This document shows positions 7,345 through 15,373 of a stretch of DNA of 36,089 bases, piece by piece (within the stretch, counting starts at the first letter, position 1; each line of letters starts with the position of its first letter). The stretch lies in NCBI GenBank assembly GCA_045628865.1, contig JAZQQB010000048.1, positions 1-36,089 of the forward strand, in the 5' to 3' direction. A program made the translations under genes and the position numbers. The notes below the pieces were generated by a model that ran no database searches, was not told the origin of the DNA, and saw nothing but the letters and a program-made list of their open reading frames with translations. This DNA is from JAZQQB01 sp045628865 (GTDB lineage Bacteria; Bacillota; Clostridia; Lachnospirales; Lachnospiraceae).

Positions 7345-8642
7345 TTTGTTTTTATTTTAGCAATATATTACGTGATGTCAGAAAACATAAGGTGGAAACG
7401 GTTGTATTGATCTTACTGACAGCAATACTTCTTGGAAGTGTAGGTGGGGTATTTCAATCAATCACAGAGTCAGGAACTAAGGAAAAAATAGTTTCAAGAT
7501 ACATGTGGAATCAAGAAGAAGTATATAGAACCTTGGAAACGCTAGATGATGTAAATTTTTATCGTTATACAAGAGAGAAATTTCATTTTGACGATTTAAA
7601 AAAATTTGTCAATGATCTATATCAATCAAATGATTTTAAATTTATTACCCAGATAGAGCAACAGGGTATTGTTATATATGACCAAGAAGTACCAGAAGTT
7701 GCGCTTTTTGGCTATGAGTTTGGATATGGAGCGGATTCTAAACAGGAGTATTGTGGACACTTAGCCCAAGATATGGAAGCAATTATCACGAGTATTCAGT
7801 TTTTTGAGGAAAATGATATCAAAATATATGAAGGAAGAAGTTTGGGTGAGGAAGACTATTACTTACAAAAGAATAAACCAATCCCCATTCTGTTAGGGCA
7901 TGATTATTCTGGATATTTCAATGTTGGGGATATAATTAGCGGTGAATATTTTGCAGAAGAGACATTATTTGAAGTGGTTGGTTTTGTAGAACAGAATTCT
8001 TTTTTCTTTTCATCAACTTCCTGTGAACTGGAATCGACAAATAAATATATTATCGCACCAGCTATTCTTGAATTTGAGGATTCTTCATTAGAATATATCG
8101 GTAGTATATTATTACAGTCCGTGGTTGGCTTGCTTAAGACAAGCACAGGAGGAGATAAATTAGCGGCTGATTATAATAAAGTGAAAGAAGATAATCACCT
8201 TCAAGAGTTTGGAATTAATATGAAAGTAGAAAATTTGGCAGCTGATTATTCTGATTATATACAAAGCATATCTCAGATGACAAAGCTGGTTACAAGGCAG
8301 TATGTTGTGTTACTGATCATATTGGTCACGCTTACTGTTGTATCAATCAGTTTGATATTGAAAGAACACTTAAATGAGAATATGCAACGGTATCGTATTC
8401 AGATTTTGTGTGGAAGTAATGCTTCATTTATCTTATATGAAATATTGTTACAAATAGTTTGTGTGATTGTTTGTGGAGATATCATTTCAATTTTGATGAT
8501 TTTAGGTGATTTGATTAGATTTTCAACAAAAGATCGCATTGCGTGTATTGGTATCATACAGCTTGTGGTCATGTTTTTGATAGGATGTATTTTTATCAAT
8601 GTATGCGTTCAAGTAAAGAAATTTATGAAAAAATGTGTATAA
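7341..8642 (+). CDS. FtsX/MacB-type ABC transporter permease (second subunit)
   Basis: The start is TTG at 7341, with AGGAGG at 7325-7330, and overlaps the previous stop. The 433-residue protein has the same plan as its neighbour: a membrane segment near 16-36, a long extracytoplasmic domain (about 40-315), and three C-terminal segments (about 320-341, 363-388 and 400-422). A weaker coupling motif (QRYRIQILCGSNAS) lies between the first two. Sequence identity with the first permease looks low, so this is a heterodimeric permease pair rather than a recent duplication. The gene is AT-rich and lies within the direct-repeat-flanked cassette. Confidence 0.78.
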   Translation: MICFYFSNILRDVRKHKVETVVLILLTAILLGSVGGVFQSITESGTKEKIVSRYMWNQEEVYRTLETLDDVNFYRYTREKFHFDDLKKFVNDLYQSNDFKFITQIEQQGIVIYDQEVPEVALFGYEFGYGADSKQEYCGHLAQDMEAIITSIQFFEENDIKIYEGRSLGEEDYYLQKNKPIPILLGHDYSGYFNVGDIISGEYFAEETLFEVVGFVEQNSFFFSSTSCELESTNKYIIAPAILEFEDSSLEYIGSILLQSVVGLLKTSTGGDKLAADYNKVKEDNHLQEFGINMKVENLAADYSDYIQSISQMTKLVTRQYVVLLIILVTLTVVSISLILKEHLNENMQRYRIQILCGSNASFILYEILLQIVCVIVCGDIISILMILGDLIRFSTKDRIACIGIIQLVVMFLIGCIFINVCVQVKKFMKKCV

Positions 8643-8676
8643 GATACATCAGAATAATATTGGAGTGTCAAAGAAA

Positions 8677-9378
8677 ATGAGTTTAATAGAATTAAAGAAT
8701 ATAAGTGTGGTGTATGGCGTAAATAGGAAATGGGCTGCCAAAGTAAAAGCTTTGGATTTGGTTAATCTAACGGTTCAAAAAGGTGAATTTGTTACCATTA
8801 TGGGAAAAAGTGGGTGCGGAAAGACCACGTTATTGAATGTGATCGGTGGACTTTTGATGCCAAACGAGGGAATTTATACTTTTATGAATGAACCTCAAAA
8901 TGTAAATGCGATGTCTGTTAAGGAAATGAATGAATTCAGAAAAAAACATATTGGATATGTGGTACAGCAGTTTGCATTGATTGATGAAATGTCTGTTTAT
9001 GAAAATATTGAATTACCACTGATCTATCAGAATGTTTCACGCAAAGAACGTGAAGAGCGTGTGGATGAAATAATGGAAAAACTAGCTATCAAGAAGTTTG
9101 AATTTAGAATGCCATATGAATTATCTGGAGGTCAAAAGCAGAAAGTTGCAATTGCAAGAGCGCTGATCACAAAACCGGAATTGATTATAGCAGATGAACC
9201 AACAGGTTCTTTGGATGAAGAATCTGGAAACGAGATCATGGTACTATTAAAAGAGATCAATTACGAAGGCGTTACAATCATCATGGTTACCCATGATAAG
9301 GAATTGGCTGAAAATGGAAACCATTTTGTGTATATGAAAGATGGAAAAATAATCGGCGATAAATGGAAGGATAGATAG
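8677..9378 (+). CDS. ABC transporter ATP-binding protein (MacB/LolD class)
   Basis: The likely start is ATG 8677 (MSLIELKNISVVYG) with GGAG upstream; a GTG at 8635 would overlap the permease and add 14 residues. The protein has 233 residues. Walker A is GKSGCGKTT (43-51), the Q-loop VVQQFALIDEMSVYEN, the signature LSGGQKQKVAIARAL, Walker B LIIADEPTGSLD, and the switch His is in MVTHD. FALIDEMSVYENIELPL and EPTGSLD are typical of the LolD/MacB/FtsE branch, matching the two FtsX-type permeases upstream. It powers the cassette transporter from the cytoplasmic side. Confidence 0.92.
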   Translation: MSLIELKNISVVYGVNRKWAAKVKALDLVNLTVQKGEFVTIMGKSGCGKTTLLNVIGGLLMPNEGIYTFMNEPQNVNAMSVKEMNEFRKKHIGYVVQQFALIDEMSVYENIELPLIYQNVSRKEREERVDEIMEKLAIKKFEFRMPYELSGGQKQKVAIARALITKPELIIADEPTGSLDEESGNEIMVLLKEINYEGVTIIMVTHDKELAENGNHFVYMKDGKIIGDKWKDR

Positions 9379-9438
9379 CGAAAGCCCGTGTATTCAGTTG
9401 ATGATGCATTGGTATCTTTCGTGGAAAAAAGGTAAAAC

Positions 9439-10788
9439 ATGATGAAAAATGTGAAAATATTATCTGTATTAATGCTTTCAGCATTTATAACAAATGCTGG
9501 TTGTGGAAAAGAAGCGCAAGATGTTGTCCATACAGCGTCTAAGGGGAATGAAAACAGATGTGTGTTAACGTATGCAACATATGGTCTTTCTTCGGAAATG
9601 AGTTCATATATCTATGACTTTAACGAAAGTCAGGACGAAATATATGTAGAAGTAAGGGACTATCAGGAAAAGTATGACATGGATGAAGGTGTTCAGGCAA
9701 TGAAATTGGATATGCTGACAGACCAATCTCCGGATTTGATCGATTTATCTATCATAGAAATGACACAATTGGCGTCAAAGAATTATTTGGTAGACCTAAC
9801 GCCATATTTTGACCGTGATTTCAACATAGATGATTTTCAGTGGAATGCAATGCAGTTAGGGGCTTTTGAGGATCGACTGTATTCCATTACACCGTCTTAT
9901 TATATTTCAACAGTTGTTTCAAACAGTGATTTTTATCAGGAAGAGACAATGGATATACAAGGTATCAGCCGGCTTGTGAATGAACGATCAGAGGATTGCA
10001 TGATATTTGCTGAAGTATCAAAAACAGATTATCTATATGATGTTTTGTACCATGATTTATTAGAATTTATTGATTGGAATAATGGTACATGTGATTTTGA
10101 ATCTGGAAATTTTAAACTCTTAATGGAAATCGCAAATCAATTGCCAAATGAGGTTCGAGAATATTCGTTTGAGTCCAATTATGAAAGTGAGATTCAAGAG
10201 TTTCGAAACAATGAAGCGCTTTTCTTTATGGAAAAGATTTCTAGTGTGAACGATTATATGATCATGGATTTGGTTTTTGGTGATAAAAAGAAAGTAATTG
10301 GTCATCCAGTTGATGGAGTATGCCAAAATGTGTTAGAAGCAGGTATGGAACAGGTTGGAATTGCTTCTGGAAGTAAAAATGATGAAGAAGCTTGGTGTTT
10401 TCTAAAAGGATTTTTAGTAGAGGATTATCAGAACGTGATTGTTTCATCAGGAGATGCATTTCCAGTATTAAAATCTTCGATGAATGAATATGTCGCTTCT
10501 GAAATGGAACTTCTAAGCGATCAGGATGAAGATGGGAACGAAATCATATTTGACAGAGTGGTTATCGGGAAAGACAATGAACTGAGAGCAGCATGTTTAA
10601 CGAATGAACAAAAAGAAACAATGCAGGAATTGATCGATCAGTCAGTTCCATCAGAGTATAAGGATTCTATTTTGATCGATTTGATCATGGAGGAAGCAGA
10701 ATACTATTTTTATGGGCAAAAGGAGATAGATGATGTCATTTCTGTAATTCAGAAAAGAGTTGGTATCTATATGAGTGAAAATATGTAG
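9439..10788 (+). CDS. Lipoprotein resembling ABC sugar-type solute-binding proteins
   Basis: The 449-residue protein has a signal peptide ending in a lipobox-like TNAGC (Cys22; the -3 Asn is atypical). Its body follows the SBP_bac_1/8 pattern: YIYDFNESQDEIYVEVRDY, then SPDLIDLS, LVDLTPYFDRD and a C-terminal AWCFLKGFLVEDYQ. Such proteins normally feed importers with MalFG-type permeases. Here it follows MacB/FtsX-type permeases, which do not usually use this class, and no MalFG-type permease is nearby. It may be a receptor or sensor for the exporter, an immunity-like surface protein, or an unrelated passenger. The stop lies just before the right 23-bp repeat, so it is the last gene of the cassette. 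Confidence 0.72.
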   Translation: MMKNVKILSVLMLSAFITNAGCGKEAQDVVHTASKGNENRCVLTYATYGLSSEMSSYIYDFNESQDEIYVEVRDYQEKYDMDEGVQAMKLDMLTDQSPDLIDLSIIEMTQLASKNYLVDLTPYFDRDFNIDDFQWNAMQLGAFEDRLYSITPSYYISTVVSNSDFYQEETMDIQGISRLVNERSEDCMIFAEVSKTDYLYDVLYHDLLEFIDWNNGTCDFESGNFKLLMEIANQLPNEVREYSFESNYESEIQEFRNNEALFFMEKISSVNDYMIMDLVFGDKKKVIGHPVDGVCQNVLEAGMEQVGIASGSKNDEEAWCFLKGFLVEDYQNVIVSSGDAFPVLKSSMNEYVASEMELLSDQDEDGNEIIFDRVVIGKDNELRAACLTNEQKETMQELIDQSVPSEYKDSILIDLIMEEAEYYFYGQKEIDDVISVIQKRVGIYMSENM

Positions 10789-10793
10789 TGAAG

Positions 10794-10816
10794 TTCTCAA
10801 AAAGATAAGGTTGTAA
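10794..10816 (+). repeat. Right copy of the 23-bp direct repeat
   Basis: This copy is identical to 5916-5938. It begins six bases after the lipoprotein stop codon. Its last six bases (TTGTAA) form the -35 of a plausible promoter for the PH-domain gene. Confidence 0.9.
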
Positions 10817-10839
10817 TTTGGTGTTTTTTTTCGTACAAT
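10811..10839 (+). promoter_or_regulatory. Putative promoter of the PH-domain gene
   Basis: TTGTAA (10811-10816), a 17-base spacer and TACAAT (10834-10839) form a fair sigma-A promoter. The -35 lies inside the 23-bp repeat. At the left repeat copy no good -10 follows at this spacing. Transcription would begin near 10846. Confidence 0.5.
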
Positions 10840-10855
10840 ATCATTAAATCGAATA

Positions 10856-10882
10856 GGTACTTTTGAACACAAAAAAAGTACC
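10856..10882 (+). promoter_or_regulatory. Leader hairpin before the PH-domain gene
   Basis: GGTACTTTT (10856-10864) pairs perfectly with AAAAGTACC (10874-10882) across a 9-base loop. The hairpin occupies most of the predicted 5' leader and ends about a dozen bases before the AGGAGG site. It may protect the mRNA 5' end or tune translation. No ligand-binding element is recognised. Confidence 0.5.
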
Positions 10883-10904
10883 GGCAATGCTTTAGGAGGA
10901 TACG

Positions 10905-11312
10905 ATGGGAAAAAAATCAAAAGAGAACGAAGTAACATTTACATATTGTGAAAGAAAAAGATGGTTATTTTTAGGTATTCCATGGACTTTTACTGTATAT
11001 AAAATGAATGAGGAATATATCATAATCGATACTGGATTTTTAAATACAATTGAGAATGATTGTTACATGTATAAGGTACAGGATGTTACTTTAAAAAGAT
11101 CTTTCTTTGAGAGAATCGTAGGACTTGGAACTATCGTATGTAATACAGGTGATACTACACATCCAATTTTAGAATTAAAGCATATTAAGAATTCTATGGA
11201 AATCAAGACTTACATCAGCAAGGTAAGTGAGGAAGCAAGACTGAAAAGAAGAACAGTCAACACATTGAATATTGGAGCTGATAACATCGACGATATGATG
11301 GATGGAGATTAA
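10905..11312 (+). CDS. Bacterial PH-domain (bPH2/DUF304-like) protein
   Basis: The 135-residue protein has no signal peptide. It shows the strand pattern of bPH2 domains: KRWLFLGIPWTFTVYKMNEEYIIIDTGFLNTIENDCYMYKVQDVTLKRSFFERIVGLGT in pieces, meaning a conserved Trp/Gly start, a turn into a TGFL-type strand and a YKVQDV helix. The rest (HPILELKHI, then a basic/acidic helix) completes the fold. The role of these domains is poorly known; membrane or protein binding is suggested for the family. AGGAGG precedes the ATG at 10905. The gene stands alone, with its own promoter, leader hairpin and terminator. Confidence 0.65.
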   Translation: MGKKSKENEVTFTYCERKRWLFLGIPWTFTVYKMNEEYIIIDTGFLNTIENDCYMYKVQDVTLKRSFFERIVGLGTIVCNTGDTTHPILELKHIKNSMEIKTYISKVSEEARLKRRTVNTLNIGADNIDDMMDGD

Positions 11313-11317
11313 AATGT

Positions 11318-11352
11318 AAGAGGAACAGAGTGATAATCTGTTCCTCTTTTGC
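11318..11352 (+). terminator. Terminator after the PH-domain gene
   Basis: AAGAGGAACAGA (11318-11329) pairs with TCTGTTCCTCTT (11337-11348), a perfect 12-bp stem with a 7-base loop, followed by TTTTGCTTTTT-type sequence. It starts six bases after the stop codon and can also act on the convergent DUF5050 gene. Confidence 0.88.
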
Positions 11353-11390
11353 TTTTTGATGTGAAGATTATAGGATGCAATAATAGTACC

Positions 11391-12428
11391 TTAATAATAT
11401 TTTTTCATGGCATCCAAACCAGCGGTAAAGTTGGTTACTTGAGCGGAGCCAAGTGGGACATGATAGATTGGTGTATCGTTTCCAAAGGCATTGAAATATA
11501 AATATTTGGAACTGCAATTTAAGTTGGTATAGATGCCTGGAATCACACGGGTCTGCATGGAACCATCATAATACATCATGCCAAGATATGGATCATCTTT
11601 GGAATTGACTTGATAGTAGATATATTCTCCAGTGACATTGAAACAGTCGATTCGTTCGCTTGTCAGGGTTTGTTCAGTACCAGTGGCTGTATCATATCGA
11701 CATAGTGCATAGTTATTATGAATGTCTAAATAATAAATATAGCTTCCAAAACATTGAGGATACCAGACATCCTTGGCAAGAACCACACTGGTTTCTTTTG
11801 TTTCAGGATCATAGCTGTTTAAAAAGTGATTTTTTGGTGAGTCTTGAATCTGGAAATAAATCCTGCCATTACAGATACAGGATGGATCTGCCAAGCCTTC
11901 TATTATAAGATGATCTTTTTTATTATCTGCCTGAATGCTGTAAAGATTGTAGCATCCAGATGCTTCATAGTTTAGATAATAAATGGTGTTGTCAAGTAAA
12001 AGCAGATTTCCAATTGTGTTTTTTTTCAGACATACGGTTCGACCACCCTTTTTAGAACTTCTGAAAAGACCACCTAGATTACTAATGAAGCCGTATTCCT
12101 CAGAGGCTTCTGAATCATATTGATAATAGTACAGACACTCTTTGCCTGCATTGATATTTCGTATCATGGAGGTATTAACCCTTTGACAGGCGCTTTCGTC
12201 AGTTTTCATGGAGTATAAGAAGTTGTGATCATATGGATTGGCAAAGAAAACGATCCCGTCAGATTCACAATATAGTCCTCCGTTATGAAGATTACCGGCT
12301 GTATTTCCCACGGTTCCCTTTGGATTAGGGGTTATACGAGATCCGACTTTCATGTAATAAATTCCACCAGCGATGGATAAGATAGCGACAGAGATAATAA
12401 TAATCGTATATTTGATTCTTTTTGGCAT
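11391..12428 (-). CDS. Membrane-anchored DUF5050 / beta-propeller-like protein
   Basis: The start at 12428 (MPKRIKYTIIIISV) has GGAGG nine bases upstream; an in-frame ATG at 12443 lacks support. The protein has 345 residues, with an N-terminal anchor (about 6-25) and then repeated blades. The blades alternate IYYL, YLYFN, YIYYQ and similar strands with turns such as LYSMKTDESACQRV and LCRYDTATGTEQTL. This is the DUF5050 pattern seen in many Clostridia surface proteins. It is expected to sit outside the cell as a binding scaffold. Ligand and partner are unknown. It is a single gene transcribed toward the PH-domain gene. Confidence 0.7.
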   Translation of the reverse strand: MPKRIKYTIIIISVAILSIAGGIYYMKVGSRITPNPKGTVGNTAGNLHNGGLYCESDGIVFFANPYDHNFLYSMKTDESACQRVNTSMIRNINAGKECLYYYQYDSEASEEYGFISNLGGLFRSSKKGGRTVCLKKNTIGNLLLLDNTIYYLNYEASGCYNLYSIQADNKKDHLIIEGLADPSCICNGRIYFQIQDSPKNHFLNSYDPETKETSVVLAKDVWYPQCFGSYIYYLDIHNNYALCRYDTATGTEQTLTSERIDCFNVTGEYIYYQVNSKDDPYLGMMYYDGSMQTRVIPGIYTNLNCSSKYLYFNAFGNDTPIYHVPLGSAQVTNFTAGLDAMKKYY

Positions 12429-12543
12429 AAGTGATTCCTCCAAGATGATTATCGCCCTATGAAATCAGGTGCGTTCTATTTGGTTTATCGTCATAATTGG
12501 TACGGCTCTAAAGAGAAAAGACGAAAAAACTTCCTATAAAAAC

Positions 12544-12572
12544 TTGCTAGAAGAGGTATGATGAAATAAAAT
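12544..12572 (+). promoter_or_regulatory. Putative promoter of pheA
   Basis: TTGCTA (12544-12549), a 17-base spacer and TAAAAT (12567-12572) precede pheA by about 85 bases. The leader between contains AATCATTG twice (12599 and 12609). No T-box or Phe-rich leader peptide is evident. Confidence 0.45.
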
Positions 12573-12656
12573 ATAAGTATGGGTTTTGCCCCAGAAAAAA
12601 TCATTGTTAATCATTGAGGTTGTATTATGCGATTTTTGCAATGAGGGAGGACAAAA

Positions 12657-13787
12657 ATGGCGGATTTACGTGACTTAAGAAGAGAAATTGATGAAATAGA
12701 TGAACAATTAGTGGCTTTGTATGAGAAGCGAATGGAAACCTGCAGACAGATTGCAGAGGTGAAGATCGATACGGGCATGAAGGTTTTTGATAAGGAAAGA
12801 GAAAGCAATATCTTAGAACATGTGAAGCAACTAAGCAATAGTGACTTTACCAGGAAAGGCTCAGAGGAATTGTTTCAGCAGATTCTTTCCATGAGCCGAA
12901 AGCTTCAGTACCAGAAATTAATGGAGCATGGGGCAATAGGTAAGCTACCATTTATAGAAATTCCCCATCTAGATACAGAGAATGCCAGAATTTGTTTCCA
13001 GGGTGCTGAGGGAGCATATTCCCAGGCCGCTATGTTAAAGTTTTTTGGGGAAGATATTAATTGCTTTCATGTGGATACCTTCCGCGATGCTATGGTTGCC
13101 ATTGAGGAAGGAAGTGCGGATTATGCAGTGCTTCCAATCGAGAACAGTTCCGCTGGTATCGTAAATGAAATCTATGATCTTTTGGTTGAATTTGAAAATT
13201 ATATTGTGGGAGAACAGATCATTAAGATAGAACATTGTCTGATGGCACTTCCAGGGACAAAGATGGAAGATATTCAGACAGTATATTCTCATCCACAGTC
13301 TTTGATGCAGAGCAATAAGTTTTTACAGGAGCATGCAAGCTGGAGTCAGATCAGTATGAAGAACAATGCATTTGCAGCGCAAAAGGTGGTTAAGGATAAC
13401 GATCATACCAAGGCAGCCATTGCCAGTGAACACGCAGCTAAAATCTATGGACTGGAAGTATTAAAAAAAGGTGTTAATTACGCAGATAACAATTCCACAC
13501 GTTTCATTGTGGTTACCAATCAGAAGGTATTTTTGAAGGATGCAGGAAAAATCAGCATCTGTTTTGAAATCCCACATGAGAGTGGATCCTTGTATCGCCT
13601 GCTTTCTCACTTTATTTACAATGATTTAAATATGTGTAAGATTGAAAGCCGTCCAATCCCGGAACGAAACTGGGAGTATCGTTTCTTTGTTGATTTTGAA
13701 GGAAATATGGGGGATTCTGCAGTTAAGAATGCAATCAGAGGGCTTCGTGATGAAGGACTTAATTTAAAAATATTAGGAAATTACTAA
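12657..13787 (+). CDS. pheA: Bifunctional chorismate mutase / prephenate dehydratase (P-protein)
   Basis: The protein converts chorismate to prephenate and then to phenylpyruvate, for phenylalanine synthesis. In its 376 residues, 1-90 form an AroQ-type chorismate mutase (LRREIDEIDEQLVALYEKR). Residues about 105-285 are the dehydratase, with FQGAEGAYSQAA at the start and the catalytic TRF in NNSTRFIVV near the end. The last 80 residues are an ACT domain with the ESRPIPERNWEYRFFVDFEG signature, used for feedback by phenylalanine. GAGGGAGGA precedes ATG 12657. The length and domain order are those of the normal P-protein. ppx follows 24 bases later and may be co-transcribed. Confidence 0.95.
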   Translation: MADLRDLRREIDEIDEQLVALYEKRMETCRQIAEVKIDTGMKVFDKERESNILEHVKQLSNSDFTRKGSEELFQQILSMSRKLQYQKLMEHGAIGKLPFIEIPHLDTENARICFQGAEGAYSQAAMLKFFGEDINCFHVDTFRDAMVAIEEGSADYAVLPIENSSAGIVNEIYDLLVEFENYIVGEQIIKIEHCLMALPGTKMEDIQTVYSHPQSLMQSNKFLQEHASWSQISMKNNAFAAQKVVKDNDHTKAAIASEHAAKIYGLEVLKKGVNYADNNSTRFIVVTNQKVFLKDAGKISICFEIPHESGSLYRLLSHFIYNDLNMCKIESRPIPERNWEYRFFVDFEGNMGDSAVKNAIRGLRDEGLNLKILGNY

Positions 13788-13811
13788 TCATAATGGTGTA
13801 AGGGGGCATAT

Positions 13812-15353
13812 ATGGGGGTAAAAACATTTGCAGCCATCAGTGTAGCTTCATATGAATTGTCAATGAAGGTTTTTGAATTTTCCGGGAAGGATAAAATGAA
13901 GACCATTGATTTTGTAAGGCATAGCATTGATCTTGGATCGGATACCTATGAGTCGGGGAGAATCAGTTCGGTTCACATGGAGGAAATCTGTCGTGTCTTA
14001 AAGGAGTTTAAGGAAATTGCCAAGGGCTATCAGGTGGATAGCTATAAAGCATATGGAACCACGGCACTTAGAGAAACGAAAAACAGGGTAGTGCTTTTGG
14101 ACCAGATCAAGGCTAGAACTGGTATCGAGATCAGTGTACTAAGTAACTCTGAACAGCGATTTTTGGATTACAAATCCATTGCATCCAAAGGGAATGTGTT
14201 CGATGGGATCATCAAAAGTGGAACGGCTATTGTGGATATTGGCGGTGGTAGTATCCAGATTTCACTTTTTGATAAGGATTCCTTAGTTTCCACACAAAAT
14301 CTGCAGATCGGTATCCTTCGAATGAAGGAGCAGCTAGGAAAATTAAAGCTAAATTCCAAACGCTATGAGGAGGTTGCCGTGGAGCTGATCAGCAGTCAGC
14401 TGAATCTGTATCGGAAACTGTTTTTGAGAGATCGTTCTTTAACAAGTCTTGTGGTGGTGGATGATTATATTTCTGATGTGGTTTATAGAAATAGCAGCAT
14501 GCCGGAAACCATGATGAGTAAGGATACTTTTATGGGTTTTTATGAAAAACTGCGTTCAGGTTCTACCCTGGAGATTTCCCATCAGTTAGACGTGGAAGAG
14601 GAAAAAATACCTCTGTTGTATTTGTCTACGTTGCTGGTAAAAAATATGATGGAGGTTTTAGAAATCCAGAACGTGTGTATTCCAGGTGTGGCACTTTGCG
14701 ACGGCATTGCTTACGAATACGGAGAGAAGAATCACCTGATTCATGGAAAACATGATTTTGAACAGGATATTATTGCATGTGCACAGAACATTTCAGAACG
14801 ATATAAAGGAAGTAAGAAACAGGCAGATACCATTTCAAAAATTGCATTTTCCATATTTGATACCATGAAAAAAGAAAGTGGATTATCCAAAAGAGATAAG
14901 CTTTTGCTACAGATTGCCGTCCTTTTGCATGACTGTGGAAAATATATTAATATGGCCAATGCAGGTGAGTGTTCCTATAATATTATTAAGTCAACGGAGA
15001 TTATAGGACTATCTCATATGGAACGGGAAATTGTTGCCAATGTGGTTCGATTTAGTCAGGTGGAAATGCCAGCCTTTGATGAACTGGCATTAGAGCTTGA
15101 TTTAGAAACCAAGGATTATCTCACGATTGCCAAGCTGACAGCAATCCTACAGGTTGCCAGAGGACTATGCAGAAGTCATAAACAAAAATATAAGGGTGTC
15201 AGATCGAAGGCGGAGGATGATGTGTTAGACATCTATCTGACCAGTGCATCTGATATTACATTGGAGGTTGGATTCTTAAATCCTCGACTTGCATTTTTTG
15301 AAGAGGTATATAGGATCAGACCAGCAGTTCATTGTGTAACGACCAGGTCTTAA
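13812..15353 (+). CDS. ppx: Ppx/GppA-family phosphatase with HD domain
   Basis: The family degrades polyphosphate or pppGpp. The 513-residue protein has the ASKHA fold: GTTALRETKNR near 82, SNSEQRF with the catalytic-type Glu114, and the second phosphate loop VDIGGGSIQ (141-149). A C-terminal HD domain carries LLHDCGKYIN (His373-Asp374). The first phosphate loop is odd: where the family has an Asp/Gly-bearing IDxGS motif, this protein reads AISVASYEL, with Ser and Ala in those places. It could be reduced in activity or regulatory. It lies 20 bases before the polyphosphate kinase, so synthesis and breakdown of polyphosphate are co-encoded. The ATG at 13812 has an AAGGGGG site. Confidence 0.85.
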   Translation: MGVKTFAAISVASYELSMKVFEFSGKDKMKTIDFVRHSIDLGSDTYESGRISSVHMEEICRVLKEFKEIAKGYQVDSYKAYGTTALRETKNRVVLLDQIKARTGIEISVLSNSEQRFLDYKSIASKGNVFDGIIKSGTAIVDIGGGSIQISLFDKDSLVSTQNLQIGILRMKEQLGKLKLNSKRYEEVAVELISSQLNLYRKLFLRDRSLTSLVVVDDYISDVVYRNSSMPETMMSKDTFMGFYEKLRSGSTLEISHQLDVEEEKIPLLYLSTLLVKNMMEVLEIQNVCIPGVALCDGIAYEYGEKNHLIHGKHDFEQDIIACAQNISERYKGSKKQADTISKIAFSIFDTMKKESGLSKRDKLLLQIAVLLHDCGKYINMANAGECSYNIIKSTEIIGLSHMEREIVANVVRFSQVEMPAFDELALELDLETKDYLTIAKLTAILQVARGLCRSHKQKYKGVRSKAEDDVLDIYLTSASDITLEVGFLNPRLAFFEEVYRIRPAVHCVTTRS

Positions 15354-15373
15354 GAAAGATGGGGGAAAAGACG

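Larger units (their letters stand above)
5916..10816. mobile_element. 4.9-kb cassette bounded by 23-bp direct repeats
   Basis: The same 23 bases (beginning TTCTCAAAAAGATAAGG) occur at 5916-5938 and 10794-10816, in the same orientation. Between them lie a promoter, a small frameshifted peptide gene, a terminator, two permeases, an ABC ATPase and a lipoprotein. All are on the plus strand and visibly more AT-rich than the pyr and pheA genes on either side. No integrase or transposase is present. The right copy overlaps a plausible promoter of the PH-domain gene, suggesting that it is the ancestral locus and the left copy the duplicated target. Insertion is inference; a repeat-mediated rearrangement would look the same. 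Confidence 0.5.

Noticed and set aside
9379..9438. CGAAAG/CTTTCG inverted repeat between ATPase and lipoprotein genes
   Set aside because: It is a 6-bp stem with a loop of over 30 bases and no T-run, too weak to call a terminator or regulator.
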